Shown: one piece after another, positions 12,690 to 24,392 of the stretch
How the letters are laid out: each line of letters begins with the position of its first letter
Position numbering within the stretch: the stretch's first letter is position 1
From: Solanum dulcamara
Taxonomy: Eukaryota; Streptophyta; Magnoliopsida; Solanales; Solanaceae
Direction of reading: 5' to 3'
DNA length: 64,000 nt
NCBI RefSeq assembly: GCF_947179165.1
Contig: NC_077243.1
Coordinates: 50,313,001-50,377,000, forward strand
Position numbers and translations under genes: made by a program
The notes under the pieces: model-generated
Told to the model about the DNA's origin: nothing
Databases searched by the model: none
The model's input: the letters and a program-made list of their open reading frames with translations, nothing else

Positions 12690-13776
12690 CTTCTATACAA
12701 ATCTCTTATAGTATCCTACTAGCCTCAGAAAACTGCGTACCTCAGTAGGTGTCATAGGTCTAGGCCAAGACTTTACGACCTTAATTTTCTGTTGATCTAC
12801 TCGAATATCATCAGTTCTAATAATATGTCCCAAGAATGCTACTGAAGTCAACCAGAATTCGCATTTAGAGAATTTAGCATACAACTTCTAGTGCTGGAGC
12901 ACCCCAAGTACCATCCGCAAATAATCTGTATGTTTCTCTTCCGAACATGAATAAATCAAAATATCATCAATAAATACAATCACAAACAGGTCTAGGAATG
13001 GCTTGAACACCCAGTTCATTAGATCCATAAACACTGCTGCAGCATTGTTCAGCCCAAAAGACATTACTCTAAACTCATAATGTCCGTATTGGGTCCTGAC
13101 CGTACTTGGTGGTAGCTGACTGCAAGTTTATCTTCAAAAAACACTTAGCACCCTACAACTGGTCAAATAAATCATCAATCCTAGGGAGGGGATATCTATT
13201 CTTTATTGGTACTTTGTTTAGCTGCTAGTAATCAATACACATTCATAGCGACCCATCTTTCTTTTTGATGAATAGTATCTGTGCTCCCCAAGGTGACATG
13301 CTAGGCTGAATGAAGTCCTTTTCTAACAAGTCTTTCAGCTGCTCCTTTAATTCCTTCAATTCTGCAGGTGCCATTCTATAAGAAGGAATAGATATGGGCT
13401 GAGTATCTAGTAATACATCTATAGTGAACTCTATCTCCCATTTAGGGGGAAGACCTAGAAGTTCATCTATAAATACATCTGGATATTCATTGACTACCAG
13501 CACTGACCAAAGAGTTGGTGCCTCTGCTTCCAAGTTATGAACACGAACCAGATGGTAAGTATAACCCTTTCTAACTATCTTTCTTTCCTTGAGGTATGAA
13601 ATAAATTTGCCCTTCGGCGATGCCATATTCCCTAGCCACTCAATAATTGGCTCACCTTGGACTTGGAACAAAACTATCTTGTTTCTATAATCAATGGTAG
13701 CATAACAAGAAGCTAACCAGTCCATACCCATAATAACGTCGAACTCCTTCATATATAACTCTACTAAATCATCCAA
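12690..13776 (-). pseudogene. R2 reverse transcriptase
   Basis: Minus strand, contiguous with the protease-RT linker at 13776 (EFDVIMGMDWLASCYATIDYRNK). The RT N-terminus reads FPDELPGLPP-like (FIDELLGLPPKWEIEFTIDV), PISIPSYRMAPAELKELKEQL, then CIDY and PLPRIDDLFDQL after a stop. The first catalytic motif, normally KIDL, is KINL near 13120, so the first Asp is lost. The second motif, FIDDILIYS near 12965, keeps both Asp residues. The thumb follows ([21 protein letters not shown], 12884-12693). Stops and a frameshift also break it. Confidence 0.85.
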
Positions 13777-14060
13777 GGTATAAAGATTATATATACCGAC
13801 CGAGAAATATCTATATATTTTCTTTACTATAATAGAGTCCCCTACCGGTGTAGCTACCTCAAATGATTCAATTAATTTGGGTTTTATTCCAATTCTACTA
13901 AAATAAAGGGAGATATATATGATAAGGTGGAGCCTGGGTCTATCAATGCATATACATCCCGGGAGAAGATTGATACTATACTTGTAACCACATATGGTGG
14001 GGCTTCCTGATCCTGCTACTAGCTAAGGCATATATGCAGTTCGAAGGATCGCTAGAACTT
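13777..14060 (-). pseudogene. R2 aspartic protease remnant
   Basis: The active-site region on the minus strand near 13950-13915 reads YALIDPGSTLSYIS. Gypsy proteases of this group use D-S/T-G or DPGS, and the motif lies between gag and RT as expected. Stops separate it from both neighbours. Upstream the gag end (SSDPSNCIYALA) is visible. Confidence 0.7.
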
Positions 14061-15397
14061 GAAGCTCCACCACAGCCTCTACCACGTCCTGATGATTTAT
14101 GAATACCCTACCCCATAGGGTGCATAGCCATTGAAGAAGAACCAACAATGTACCTAGTAGGCTAAGCTGCACTACTTAGATTATCCTTGAATGGATACTC
14201 CCTCATGATATGGCCTTTCCATCTGCAAGTAAAGCAAGCACTTGTATCAAATTGGTATTCCCCAAAATATGGCCTACCAAACCAAGAACACCGAGGCAAA
14301 GGTGGCCTCAACTAATGCAAACCCCTATTCATGTATGAACCTGAAACCTTGGAGATCTAACCAGCACTTAAATACCTTATGCTATCGAATCTCCTACATG
14401 TAAATTGTGGGGGTGCATTTTAGGCTAGCTGAGAAGGATATATACTATACTGCTGAGGGTGCCCACCTCAAAAGTCCCCCAAATAACCAGCTGACCTAGC
14501 TCACTTATATTGTCTTCTATCGTGATCTCTATCGGGCTGACACCCTCTGTGCTGAGCCTCTACCCCCTATGCATATGCCTGTACCCGAGCAATATCCATA
14601 CCTGGGTGAAGAGCAATATCCATATAGCTGTCAATCAAATAACGATCCAGCCCCATCATATAATGATGCACTCTATCAGCCATATCAGCTACAATAGTGG
14701 GTGCACATCTCGCCAATGAATCAAACTTAAGGCTATAATCTCTAATACTCCTGCCATTCTATCTCAAATGTAAGAATCTATCAACTCTAGCTTGTCTCAT
14801 CTTTGGCGGTAGAAAGTGGCCAAGAAAGGCTTCCACAAACTAATCCCATACTGCCGAAGAGCACCCTCGACCCTCAATAACTCCCAGGACTCATACCAAT
14901 TAATGGCTACATGACGCAGCCGATATGAAGCCAACTCAATAGACTCAGTCTCACAAGTCCTAATTATTCTCAATGTATGTTGCATCTGTCGAATAAACTC
15001 CTGTGGGTCACTGCAGGTCTCGACCCATAAAACTCTGGGGGTTACAATTCAAGAAGTCACAAACCCTCAAACTATCATGTCTATTTGTATCATCCATTCC
15101 TAGCCCATGCCTGCGAGCCTACCCTGCTATTAATCTGGTTAAAAACTAAACTGCATCTCTCATAGCCCTATCCTCTGCCCCTAGTTGTAGAGCTAAAGGC
15201 TCAAGTACTGGATCCACAGTATCTTCAGCTGCTGCTGCTCTAAGCTCCTCTAGAGGGGGCGGCATAGTAGAGCTCGCCGACTGGAGCACAACCTCAGGCA
15301 TAGACTAGGCACGGGCCCTAGTAACTGTCGGAGTCTGGCTAGTCTCTCTTGCTACTGACTTGCCCTCTTGGGCAACTGTCACTTTCCTTAGAGGCAT
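14061..15397 (-). pseudogene. gag: R2 gag pseudogene
   Basis: Starts at the minus-strand ATG at 15397 (MPLRKVTVAQEGKSVAR), about 190 bases after the PBS. The retrotransposon gag domain is visible at about 15060-14690 (RVCDFLNCNPQSF, ELASYRLRHVAINWYESW, FLATFYRQR, and DYSLKFDSLARCAPTIVADMADRVHHYMMGL in other frames). A zinc knuckle, CFTCRWKGHIMREYP, lies near 14235-14190, with its last Cys changed to Tyr. The C-terminus (IYALA) leads to the protease. About ten stops and several frame changes are present. Confidence 0.78.
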
Positions 15398-15585
15398 TGC
15401 TGTAAAAATAATAATTCATTAGGGAGGAATTATCCTTATAATATAGCTCCATAGCACGCTCTAGAATAAGAAGAAAGGATAACATCCTAAATGTCCTATA
15501 GCCTTCTATTTATAGATGTGGTGCACAACACACCGATAAATAAGACTCTACTAGATATGATCTATAGACACTCTGAGGATGAACT

Positions 15586-15597
15586 GTTCTGATACCA
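15586..15597 (-). other. R2 primer-binding site (tRNA-Met)
   Basis: The minus strand reads TGGTATCAGAAC, an 11/12 match to the tRNA-Met PBS. It lies four bases (AAAG) after the LTR end TCATGACA at 15602. R3 has the same AAAG spacer at 24377-24380. Confidence 0.8.
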
Positions 15598-15601
15598 CTT
15601 T

Positions 15602-18435
15602 TGTCATGACCCAATCGCATAGGCTGTGACTGGGGTCCGACCTGGACACCCGTATACATACCTATCAGATGTAGTCAAGATGAATTACGAAAAATATAAT
15701 AAGTTACATAAGAACTCCAATGGTTCATAACGTCCTCATATAAATACATCCATATCATTTGTCTACTGAGGAGTCTCCACTAATCATGTCATGAAAGGAC
15801 ACGTAAGCCAAAAAGGCTGCCATTACATATTAATATCCATAACACATCGTATAGACACAGCTGAACAAAACTTACACACAACCCACACATATATGGAAAG
15901 AACTCTAAAAGTATAAATATTATCATATGGATAGATAGGACCCTGTCGTACCATTAAATAAATGAATATATACATCAAAAAGATTGGTACCAAAAATCTA
16001 GGCTCCAGTAAAATAGAGCACTCTAAAATAGCTGAGTGGAAATCTTAAGCTGGCGAATTCCTGAAATGAGTATTTGTACCTATGGGCATGAAATGCAGCC
16101 CCCCAAAGAGAGAGGGTTGACACGGAATATATATTGAGTATATAAAGCATAAAATACCATAAAGGAGATCACATCTGAAATAAGGATTCAAGAAACAAGT
16201 ATAATAATCAATAAATCACTATACCTGTGTCTTATGAAATGAAGTCATGCATATCATCATCATATACCATACCCGACCTATTTTGGGACTTGGTGTCACA
16301 ATTATATCATTATATTATCATATATATATATACTGTACCCAGACCTCTAGCAAGGGACTTGGTGAATAGAGTAGTGTATATATCGTACCCATCCCATTAT
16401 GGAACTCGGTGTCATAATCATATTATTATAACATCATATCATCTTATACTGTACCTGGCCCGAGAATTGGTTAAAGAAGTAATAACAGTATGAACGAGTA
16501 TAGTAGTGAATTATCTGAGACTCAATAGAATAAGTAGAATAAACTCGCACTTGAGTATTAAAGTGATAATTATATTAAATACCCTTTGAATGTCACTATG
16601 GACCATATGAGATGGAGCCTCAGGAATTATAAACATGTATCAAGATAATGCAAAACAACTTATGGAATCAGAGACATTTTTCATCATAGAGTCTATAAGA
16701 ATAGGAGCTTATACATCCAACTACTATTCAACATATAGAAGGCTTGAGGGCAGTATCTCAACTACTTTAAGAGTTTTAATGTCAAGAAGTGAATAAGAGT
16801 CATGAATCATACTCGGAACTTATGAAAGGAATTATCCCAAATCTCATATCATATATCACTTATAGCTAAGACATTCCAAAAGAAAGAAGGGGTAGTTTTA
16901 CATACCTATTATAGATCAACCTTACCCAAGCTTGCTTCATTACCCCTTTAGCCTATTTAACACGAAAGTGACACTATTATTAATAAAATTTGACTTTCCA
17001 GCTTATAAATCTACAACTAATCACTTACAAAAATCATTTCTTCATTCATACTTCTCGATTAGTATTTTGATTAGTTAAGAATTTAATGGAAATCGGGCAG
17101 TATTTCCCCTATATAACTCGCCTAACTCGAACTTCCAATTAATCTCCGATTAGAACAGCCATACCAAAAACAACGACCACCATACCCTTACAATAAAACT
17201 ACTTCAATATCATTGCAATACAAGTTCTAAATAGCCCACCCAAAACTACTACTTTAAAATATACTTCGCAAAATAACAACCACACGGAATGGAGCATAAC
17301 ATTGTTGTGAACAGCAGAACCTATACTCATCTATAACTATATTTCCAACCCTTTAACATACACAAATTACCTTCAAATACAATACCATAATAATGACAAC
17401 ACTAATCAAACTTTAATCCAATTAGAACAACTCCAATTCTGTCCCTTTACAATGCCAATAATAATCACCTAATTTTCTTACTTCCAATTTCACTTAATAT
17501 AAATTAATCTCTCCATTATAATATTATTAACTTCAATGATACAACAAGAAGAAGAAATCTTATCTCAAACAAGTTAGGGCAAATCCTACAATTACTTCCA
17601 CCAATTGCACCACTTCTTCTTCCTCAATTTAAATCCTAATGTTGTTGCCCCTTTGGAATATTTAGAAGACTTTTATGGAATTAATTTTTTTTTCTTCTAC
17701 CATATTGGAGCTGGTCGTGTTTGCTGCCATGGCTGAACTGTCTTTCTCTAATTCTCTAATTCTATTTTGTTGAAGAAGAAGTGAAGTGAATGACTAATTA
17801 ATTAGTCATCACCAAGCTTATATATGGGACCTTAGGGGATGGACACATGTCCACCCTTATAACATGTGTCCATCCTTAAGACATGTGACCTACTTTAATC
17901 CATACACCAATCAATTGCTGCCACGTGTCTTGGTGGGCTCACTTAATGGGTTAATAAATCATAACTAATCGCTAATTGTCACTTAATAATATAGACAAAA
18001 TAAGATTTATAACTAATTCGTGTATTAATAAAAAATGGGAATAAAATTCTCTATATCAAATCTCAGAATAATCTTGTCCACAACTTTAAGAAAGTAGGTG
18101 CATCACCTCCTTAATTCTTGCCACAGGCTCATAAGTAGTTACATCACCTACTTTCCCTTTTCATTTAAAATGCTGTCCACATATTCTAAGTAGGTGCATC
18201 ACCTACTTGTTCTTTTTAGTAGGTACCTTAAGAAGCTTTGTAATCCTTACTACTTAAGCTAGATGTGTGCTCAAGTATCTTAATTATGCAAGATATCCAA
18301 ACCACTAGCTTAAACAAGTAGGTAGATTATTGTGACAAATTGTTTCGCCTCGAACCCCTTTCAAATCCCTCCAAAACTATTTCAAACCATCACTACTCAG
18401 ATAGAACTAGTCTATGCATGATATGTGGCATTACA
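15602..18435 (-). repeat. R2 5' LTR, outer tip missing
   Basis: Aligned along its length with 7825-10558 of the 3' LTR. It contains an extra about 140 bp around 16880-17040 that the other LTR has lost. It stops at 18435 (ATGTGGCATTACA), about 110 bp short of the tip seen at 10559-10666. Immediately to the right a related LTR begins in the opposite orientation. Confidence 0.82.
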
Positions 18436-18437
18436 CT

Positions 18438-19020
18438 TGTTATTCTCTGCACTTTTGGTACATGGGAACATCTATTTAGCTTCTCTAAAGCTATAATGTG
18501 ATCCATGTTATTCCTAAAGTTCTGTGTGAGTAGTGATGGTTGGAAATAAGTTTAGACGGATGTGAAAGGGGTTGGAGGCCAAATAATGAGTCATGGTAAT
18601 CAACCTACTTGCGTAAGCTACCGACTTGGATGTCTTACATAATTAAGCTACTTGAGTATATATTGAGCTTAAATAGCAAGGATTACATAGGTTCTTAAAG
18701 TAAGATGAGATTACAAACCTACGAAAGAGGAATAAAGAGGTGATGCACCTGCTTAGACCAAGTAGGTGATGCACCTGCTTGGACCAAGTAGGTGATGCAC
18801 CTACTTGGGTGGCCCCACCCTCCATATGGCAGCCAGGGGGTGGATGCATGGATGAGGTAGCCCAATAAGGGCTGGACACATGTCACCCTTATGAGCTGAC
18901 ACATATCACCTTTTAAAGAGGAGTATATATGTGTAATATGATAAGTAATCTCTCATTCTTCACTTTTAACTTAGAAAAGAAAGCTAGAGAAAGCTAGAGA
19001 AAAAAGAGAGAGTAACTACA
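18438..19020 (+). repeat. R3 5' LTR, first segment
   Basis: Homologous to the outer part of the R2 LTR read on the opposite strand (GAGTAGTGATGG, GAAAGGGGTT, AAGCTA, GGATTACA blocks) and nearly identical to 28416-28855. It includes a TATA-like GAGTATATATGTG near 18925. It ends at AACTACA, directly before a partial PBS of R4. Confidence 0.75.
18738..18802 (+). repeat. Three 26-bp-spaced dyad repeats in the R3 LTR
   Basis: AGGTGATGCACCT occurs at 18738, 18764 and 18790, exactly 26 bp apart. The third copy extends to AGTAGGTGATGCACCTACT, two 8-base arms around a 3-base centre. The 3' LTR has the same three at 28716, 28742 and 28768. Single copies occur in the R2 LTRs near 10311 and 18189 (minus sense). 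Confidence 0.85.
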
Positions 19021-19029
19021 TATCAGAGC

Positions 19030-20380
19030 ATGGTTCTACTAAGGGATATGGCAAGTAAAGGAGACATCAACGCCACTACCGCCACCAACGTCAAGCAAGA
19101 TGTTGGAAGGAAGTACCACAAGGGAAAGAAGAACTCTAAGAGAAATGAGGAGGTGCCGCTTGAGCCTACACCAAGCGAGGCCCTAACATATCACTCACCC
19201 TCGGCTATTAAGGTCAGTGACAATGAGAGAGGCAAGGAGCCCATGTATATCACGTCCGGCATGGAGTAGATCGCAAGGGTAGATGCTGCTCGGCAGGCCA
19301 TAGAGATATTGGGAAAGTGCTTAAACAAGTTTGACGACAAGTTCAAGTCTCTAGAAGAGTTCACCCTTAATGAAAATGACAATATCCAGAAGGATTTGGA
19401 GGTACGAAAGGTGGCCGAGTAGAGATGAAGGAGATGATCACTTTTTTAGACTATCAGCTCATGGACGTACTGAGCACGATAGAGACCATGAAGGCCAAGA
19501 TGGAAGAAATCAAGGGATATGTAGAAGCGAGAAGATACATGATGTCCAGCATAGATAGGGAGGCCAAGATTGAGGCTCCCAAGCCACCTATGTTCAAAGG
19601 TGCCCGTGATGCACAAGAGGTGGAGAACTTTCTTTGGAACTTGGAGAATTACTTCAAGTGTAAAAAGTGAAGAATGGCGAGATGAGTATCAACACAGCCA
19701 TGTTATATCTCCTTCGGTAATGCGGTACCTGATGAAAAAAAGTTTGCAATTACAAATTCAGGCACTGTTATAATGATGACATTAATTGAGCTTAAATGGA
19801 GAAGTGATGATTATATAGCCTACCCCAACTTGTTTGGGATTGAGGCATAGTTGTAATATACTAATTTTGCTTTCATATTGTTCTAGTAATGGTTAAAGAA
19901 GATAACAAGCTAACTGTTCAAATTTTTGTGTGAAGTACTTCACAGAGAAAAAATCATACTCGAAGATGGACATGTTATGGTGGAAGCGCAAGGAGTCTGA
20001 GATTGAGAAGCGTCTATACACAATCACCACCTAGGAGTAGTTCCGAGATGATTTTTAGAAGACTTTTTTCCCCAACAATGTCATCTATGAGGCCAAACAC
20101 AAGTTTCGGGAATTGAAGCAAATGGGTAGCATACGGGCCTATATAAAAGATTTCACTACTCTCATGCTTTAGATTCCCAATCTCACGGATGACGATATGT
20201 TGTTCCACTTTATGGATGGACTATAAAATTAGGCCAAGATGGAGTTGGAATGCGATAAGTCAAGACTATCGATGAAGCCTTTACATAAACTGAAGCTTTG
20301 ACAAGCTTTAAGCATGATAAGCATGACTAAAAAAGAGGAGACGAGATGATAGGTAGTCATGATCAAGGTGGGGGAGGTTG
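19030..20380 (+). pseudogene. gag: R4 gag pseudogene
   Basis: Gag starts at 19030 or at the in-frame ATG near 19048 (MASKGDINATTA). It runs through a charged N-terminus to a stop at 19267, then IARVDAARQAIEILGKCLNKFDDKF. A coiled-coil-like stretch precedes IEAPKPPMFKGARDAQEVENFLWNLENYFKC (19565-19665). The frame reaches NTAMLYL near 19709 and resumes near 19965 with DMLWWKRKESEIEKRL, FFPNNVIYEAKHKFRELKQMGSIRAYIKDFTTL and DDDMLFHFMDGL. The gap between holds a foreign segment. The motif set is the retrotransposon gag domain, recognised from plant gypsy polyproteins. Confidence 0.78.
19710..19964 (+). mobile_element. Insertion in R4 gag with a SINE-like tail
   Basis: About 255 bp interrupt the gag frame between NTAMLYL and DMLWWK. 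Inside, at 19816-19850, lies CTACCCCAACTTGTTTGGGA followed by TTGAGGCATAGTTGT, which resembles the 3' end of plant tRNA-derived SINEs. I see no clear A and B boxes, so it would be a 5'-truncated or degraded copy. Confidence 0.4.
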
Positions 20381-20476
20381 TAAGAGAAATAAACTCATCC
20401 CAAAAACCATGACATCCTTAAGTCCGATGGTAAGAAGGCTAGATAATGAAGCGATGTCGACAGAAAGGTACGGACT

Positions 20477-21000
20477 GTGAAGGGGAATGGATGCTACATA
20501 TGCAGAGGGTTGTATGTCTATGCAAGGTATCCTAAACTAAAGAACCTTGGTCCCATCCTACGAGAATGGAAGGATAAAGATATACAAGGCCAAGAGAAAG
20601 GTTCAGACATGACGCAATTGGGCCTTATTGGACTATGTGGCGCTATTTCAAAGCAATCAAGAAAGTCGAATGAGTATGGCGCACAATATATAGACATCAT
20701 GATCAATGGACGACCTGCTCATGAAATGGTTGATATAGGTGTAGAGGCCAACATAATGAACAAGTCAGCAACTATAAAGTTGGGGTTAAGTTATAATTCA
20801 AGTAATGCCCACCTCAGTATGGTTAATGCACCCCTGACACTGGTGTATGGAGTCGCTCAAGGAGTAGACATCATATTGGGCAACTGGCGAGATAAGACTA
20901 ACTTTACCGTTTCTCCCTTAGATATCTTTGATATCATCCTTGGGCAGGAGTTCTTCCAGCGATGCCATATGGTGATCGACCCCTACCTCTAACAACTCGT
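20477..21000 (+). pseudogene. R4 zinc knuckle and aspartic protease
   Basis: A 171-codon open stretch. It starts with a knuckle-like GCYICRGLYVYARYPKL in which the His and final Cys are changed, so it is unlikely to bind zinc. The protease part begins YIDIMINGRPAHEMVDIGVEANIM, where the usual D-T/S-G is DIG. Typical C-terminal protease features follow: LGNWRDKTNFTVSPLDIFDIILGQEFF. It is continuous with gag upstream and leads to RT remnants. It is the longest open frame in R4. Confidence 0.75.
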
Positions 21001-21009
21001 GGTTATGGA

Positions 21010-21432
21010 GCAAGAGGAATTGTGTATGGTGCCCCTAGTCAAGGTGACGAAGATGGAAAGACTAACCTAACTTTTGTCCATGCAACTTTAGAAGGGCCTA
21101 AAGAAGATAGTACCGACGTTCATAGATACCATTGCGAGTTTGAGCGAAGATAATGGTGTTGGAGAGGCATTTCCACCTTGTATAAAGAAGGGCGTGATGC
21201 CAAAGAAGTTAAGACACTTACCTATAAGGTTCCAAGAAGGACAGAGGCCAGTGTTGACTAATCGAGGAAAAAATCAGGATAACAGGTGACTGCCATGTTC
21301 CTCGGGGATAGACAACTTCCGAAGAAGGCCATATAGGAACGGTATGAAGACTTGTGGAAGCTTAAAGATAAAATCCAGGAGCTTTTGTAGTAGCAGTGCG
21401 CTGAGGTTGTCGCAACATCAGGTGGGGGAGAG
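21010..21432 (+). pseudogene. R4 RT start fused to chromodomain end
   Basis: Near 21160-21240 the text reads FPPCIKKGVMPKKLRHLP, the linker before RT that normally contains MPxELPxxLPPRR. Shortly after, LTAMFLGDRQLPKKAI and ERYEDLWKLKDKIQELL (21280-21390) match the extreme C-terminus of chromovirus integrases. The domains between, normally several hundred codons, are missing, so one large internal deletion joined the two ends. Confidence 0.65.
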
Positions 21433-21944
21433 TGTGATGACCTACCACATCATCATGCCACATAAGCGTTAGGTAAGTGTCACATGTCAAAAAGTTGCCC
21501 ATGTGGAAGCCTTACATAGGAAAAATGCTAGTCCATAGTGGAAGGTTCTAGAGACATGTGGATAATTTCCTTTGAAGACTTTAGAATTTTATGAATTTAC
21601 ATGGAAAGTCCTTAGAATCTTTTAGTTGTGTAGAAAAATCTAGAAAAAGGATTAGTTTGTAAATATAGAAGGACTTGTGTAGTAATTTTTATTTACACCT
21701 AAGCCCCTAAGGAATAGTATAAATAGAGGGGGCATTTATTTATAGTAAATCATCAAGAAATCAAGCATTCTTCCAAGTGATACAAAGCCTTCTTCATAAA
21801 AGCTCTCTTCTCTTTCTTACAATCTAGCATTCCCTTAGCGATCTAGTCTTAAAGGCTTACTTGAACTTGCAAGATCATGAAAGATTCATGAGTAAGTTGT
21901 CAAGTTTCGCACGGAGGTCTTAGTTGAAGTCTAAGTCTGTGACA
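21420..21944 (+). repeat. R4 polypurine tract and 3' LTR
   Basis: AGGTGGGGGAGAG directly precedes TGTGATGACC at 21433, a PPT-LTR junction. A TATA-like AGTATAAATAGAGG lies near 21718. A plausible end is AGTCTGTGACA at 21944 (512 bp). The 3' edge is uncertain because no second copy is in the window. Confidence 0.6.
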
Positions 21945-24376
21945 TATCTTAGCCAAAAATAAGGTAAGTACTAGAATTTTGCTCCATGAATTAATTATCT
22001 ATGGTATTCTTTGATCACGTGAAGGTGTTTAACAACGTAAATTACTTGTTGGGGCAGCAAGAAGGGCCAACGAAAAGTCCATCAACTTTCAGCCACATTG
22101 AGAAGCTCTCGAGGTCGATTTTCCGCAAGGTAGGTTCGTCCTTTCAAATTGGAGTTGATGATGTTGTAACGGAGTAGTTTACTTTGTATTAAGTGGGGTC
22201 GGAGGTAAGAAAATCATGTGGGTATTATTGACGTGATAGAATTGGAGGTGCTCTAGTTTGATTAAAGTGTGGTTGTTGTTATCGCTATTATAGTATTATA
22301 TTTGAAGGTACTCGTGTATGTTGAGGGGATGAAAACATAGCTATGGATGAGCACATGTGCTGCTGGTTGCAGCCACGTTTATTCCTTTCCGTATGATTGC
22401 GATTTTATGAAATAAAGATTGAAAAGCCATATTTTAATATCGTAGTTTGGAGTGGGCTGTTTGGAACGTGTATTGGTTAATATTGAAGTAGTGTTATTGT
22501 ATATGGATGCTGGTTAATTTGAAGTTCAGATAGGGCGAGTTATAGGGAAGATGTTGTCCGATTTCTGTTAATTTCTTAACTAACTAATAGACTAATCGAG
22601 AAAGGCGAACGAGGAAATAATTCCTACGGATACTTGAATATAGATTTAGGAGATGGAAAGTTGAAGGTTATTAATATTAGTATTACTTTCATGTTGAATA
22701 GGTTCAACGGGTAACGAATCAAGCTTGGTTACGGTTGGCCCATAAAAGGTATGTAAAGCCTATCCCTTCTTTCTTTTGGCATGTCTTCGATGTAAGTGAT
22801 GAATGATATGAGTGTGAGGGTAATTCTACTCATAAATGTCAAGTGTAACTCACGATCTTTATTTACTTCTTGTTTATAGCACTCTTACAGTAATTGAGCT
22901 ATTGCTTCTCAAGCCTTATATACGTTGGGAAGTAGTAAGTATGTAAAGTCTATCCCTTCTTTTCTTTTGGAATGCCTTAGAGATAAGTGCTGTGTGATAT
23001 GAAATTTAGGTCTAATTCCATTCATAGGTTCTGGACATGATCCATGACTCTTATTCAAGTTTGAATATAAAAACTCTTAAAGTAGTTAAGCTACTACTCT
23101 CGAGTCTTCTATATGTTGAATAATAATGGGATGTACAAGCTCCTATCCCTAAAGACTCTATGATGACAAATACCTTAGATTCCATAAGTTTTTTTTACCA
23201 TTTTTATGTGTATGATTCTAGAGGCTCCATTTGACATGATCTCTAGTGACATCTAGAGGGTACTTCGGATAATTACTACCTTTATCTTCAAGTGATGGTT
23301 CACTTGATTACTTCATTGAGTCTCAAATAATGATTTAAATTGTGTATGGTTACTCACTACTCTGCTCGTGTATACTGTAACACATCATTCACTGAATCCC
23401 AGGCCGGATATGTTATCGTGCTCAATTTCTCTATATTTTTCATCGAGTCCCTCGTTAGAGGACCGGGTATGATATATATGTATATGAATTGGGTTGTACA
23501 TTCCTCGACATTATTTTACTATATAAGGATTGGGTCATACGTTCTTTGATATTATTATATGTATATAGGGATTGGGGCATACGTTCCTTGGCATATATGT
23601 ATATAATGATATGATGACATGATGATGTGATGATGGCCGAGCCCCAAGATAGGTCTTATATGAATCACTGAGTCCATAATGGGCTAGAAATGATATATTA
23701 TATGAACATGAATGATTTTACTTCATAAAGCACATTTATAGTGATTTCTTTAGTATCATACTTGTCTCCTAAACCTCTTTTTCAAACATGATTCCATTTA
23801 TGATATGTTATACTTTGTATACTCAGTACATATGTTGTACTGGCGCCCTTTCTTTGGGGGGATGCATTTCATGCCCGCAAGTACAGACATGCATTTTGAG
23901 GATCCGACAGCTTAGGATTTCCACTCAGTGATGTTGGAAGAGCTCTATTGTACCAGAGCCTAAATTGTTGGTATTGTTCTATTGATGTATATGTTCATTG
24001 ATTCAGGGGTACGGCGGGGGACCTATCCCACTATATGTTACCGTTGACACTCTTAGAGGTCTATAGATATATGTGTATGTGGGTTGTATGTAAGTTTTGT
24101 TCAGTTGTGTCTACATGATATGTTATAAATGTTAATATGCTATGGCAGCCCTGTCGGCTTGCATGCCCTTTTATGATATGACTAGTGTAACTCCTTAGGA
24201 GACAAATGAAAGAGGCTCTATATATATGAAGACATTATCACCCATTGGGATTCTTATGTATGGTTCTTATGTATAGTACCACATTTGTTATAGTTCAACT
24301 TGACTACAACTGATAGATATATATACGGGGGTCCAGGTTGGACCTCAGTCATGGCCTATGGGGTTGGGTCACAACA
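21945..24376 (+). repeat. R3 5' LTR, second segment
   Basis: From about 22120 the sequence aligns with the R2 LTR read on the minus strand (GATGTTGTAA, GGCGAGTTATA, TTAACTAA, CTAATCGAGAA blocks and the end GGGTTGGGTCA). It ends CACAACA at 24376, followed by the spacer AAAG and a PBS. Added to 18438-19020 this gives about 3.0 kb, close to the R2 LTR length. Confidence 0.7.
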
Positions 24377-24380
24377 AAAG

Positions 24381-24392
24381 TGGTATTTGAGC
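24381..24392 (+). other. R3 primer-binding site (tRNA-Met type)
   Basis: TGGTATTTGAGC has two mismatches to TGGTATCAGAGC. It has the same spacing from the LTR end as in R2. Confidence 0.7.

Larger units (their letters stand above)
7825..18435 (-). mobile_element. R2: near-complete Ty3/gypsy (Tekay-like) element
   Basis: Minus-strand order: 5' LTR (15602-18435), PBS, gag, protease, RT, RNase H, integrase, PPT, 3' LTR (7825-10666). All domains are identifiable but broken by stops and frameshifts, and integrase has lost its catalytic centre. It is inserted into the R0 gag at 7824. The five bases to its left (ACGTG) are not repeated at the right edge (CTTGT), and the outer about 110 bp of the right LTR are missing, so the right border has been rearranged. 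Confidence 0.88.
19021..21944 (+). mobile_element. R4: different chromovirus-type gypsy element inside the R3 LTR
   Basis: Plus-strand order: partial PBS (TATCAGAGC at 19021), gag, zinc knuckle, protease, the start of RT, a jump to the end of the chromodomain, PPT and a 3' LTR starting TGTGATGACC at 21433. Most of RT, RNase H and integrase is deleted. No matching 5' LTR is present on the left. The gag type (PPMFKGARDAQEVENFL) differs from the other elements here. Confidence 0.72.
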
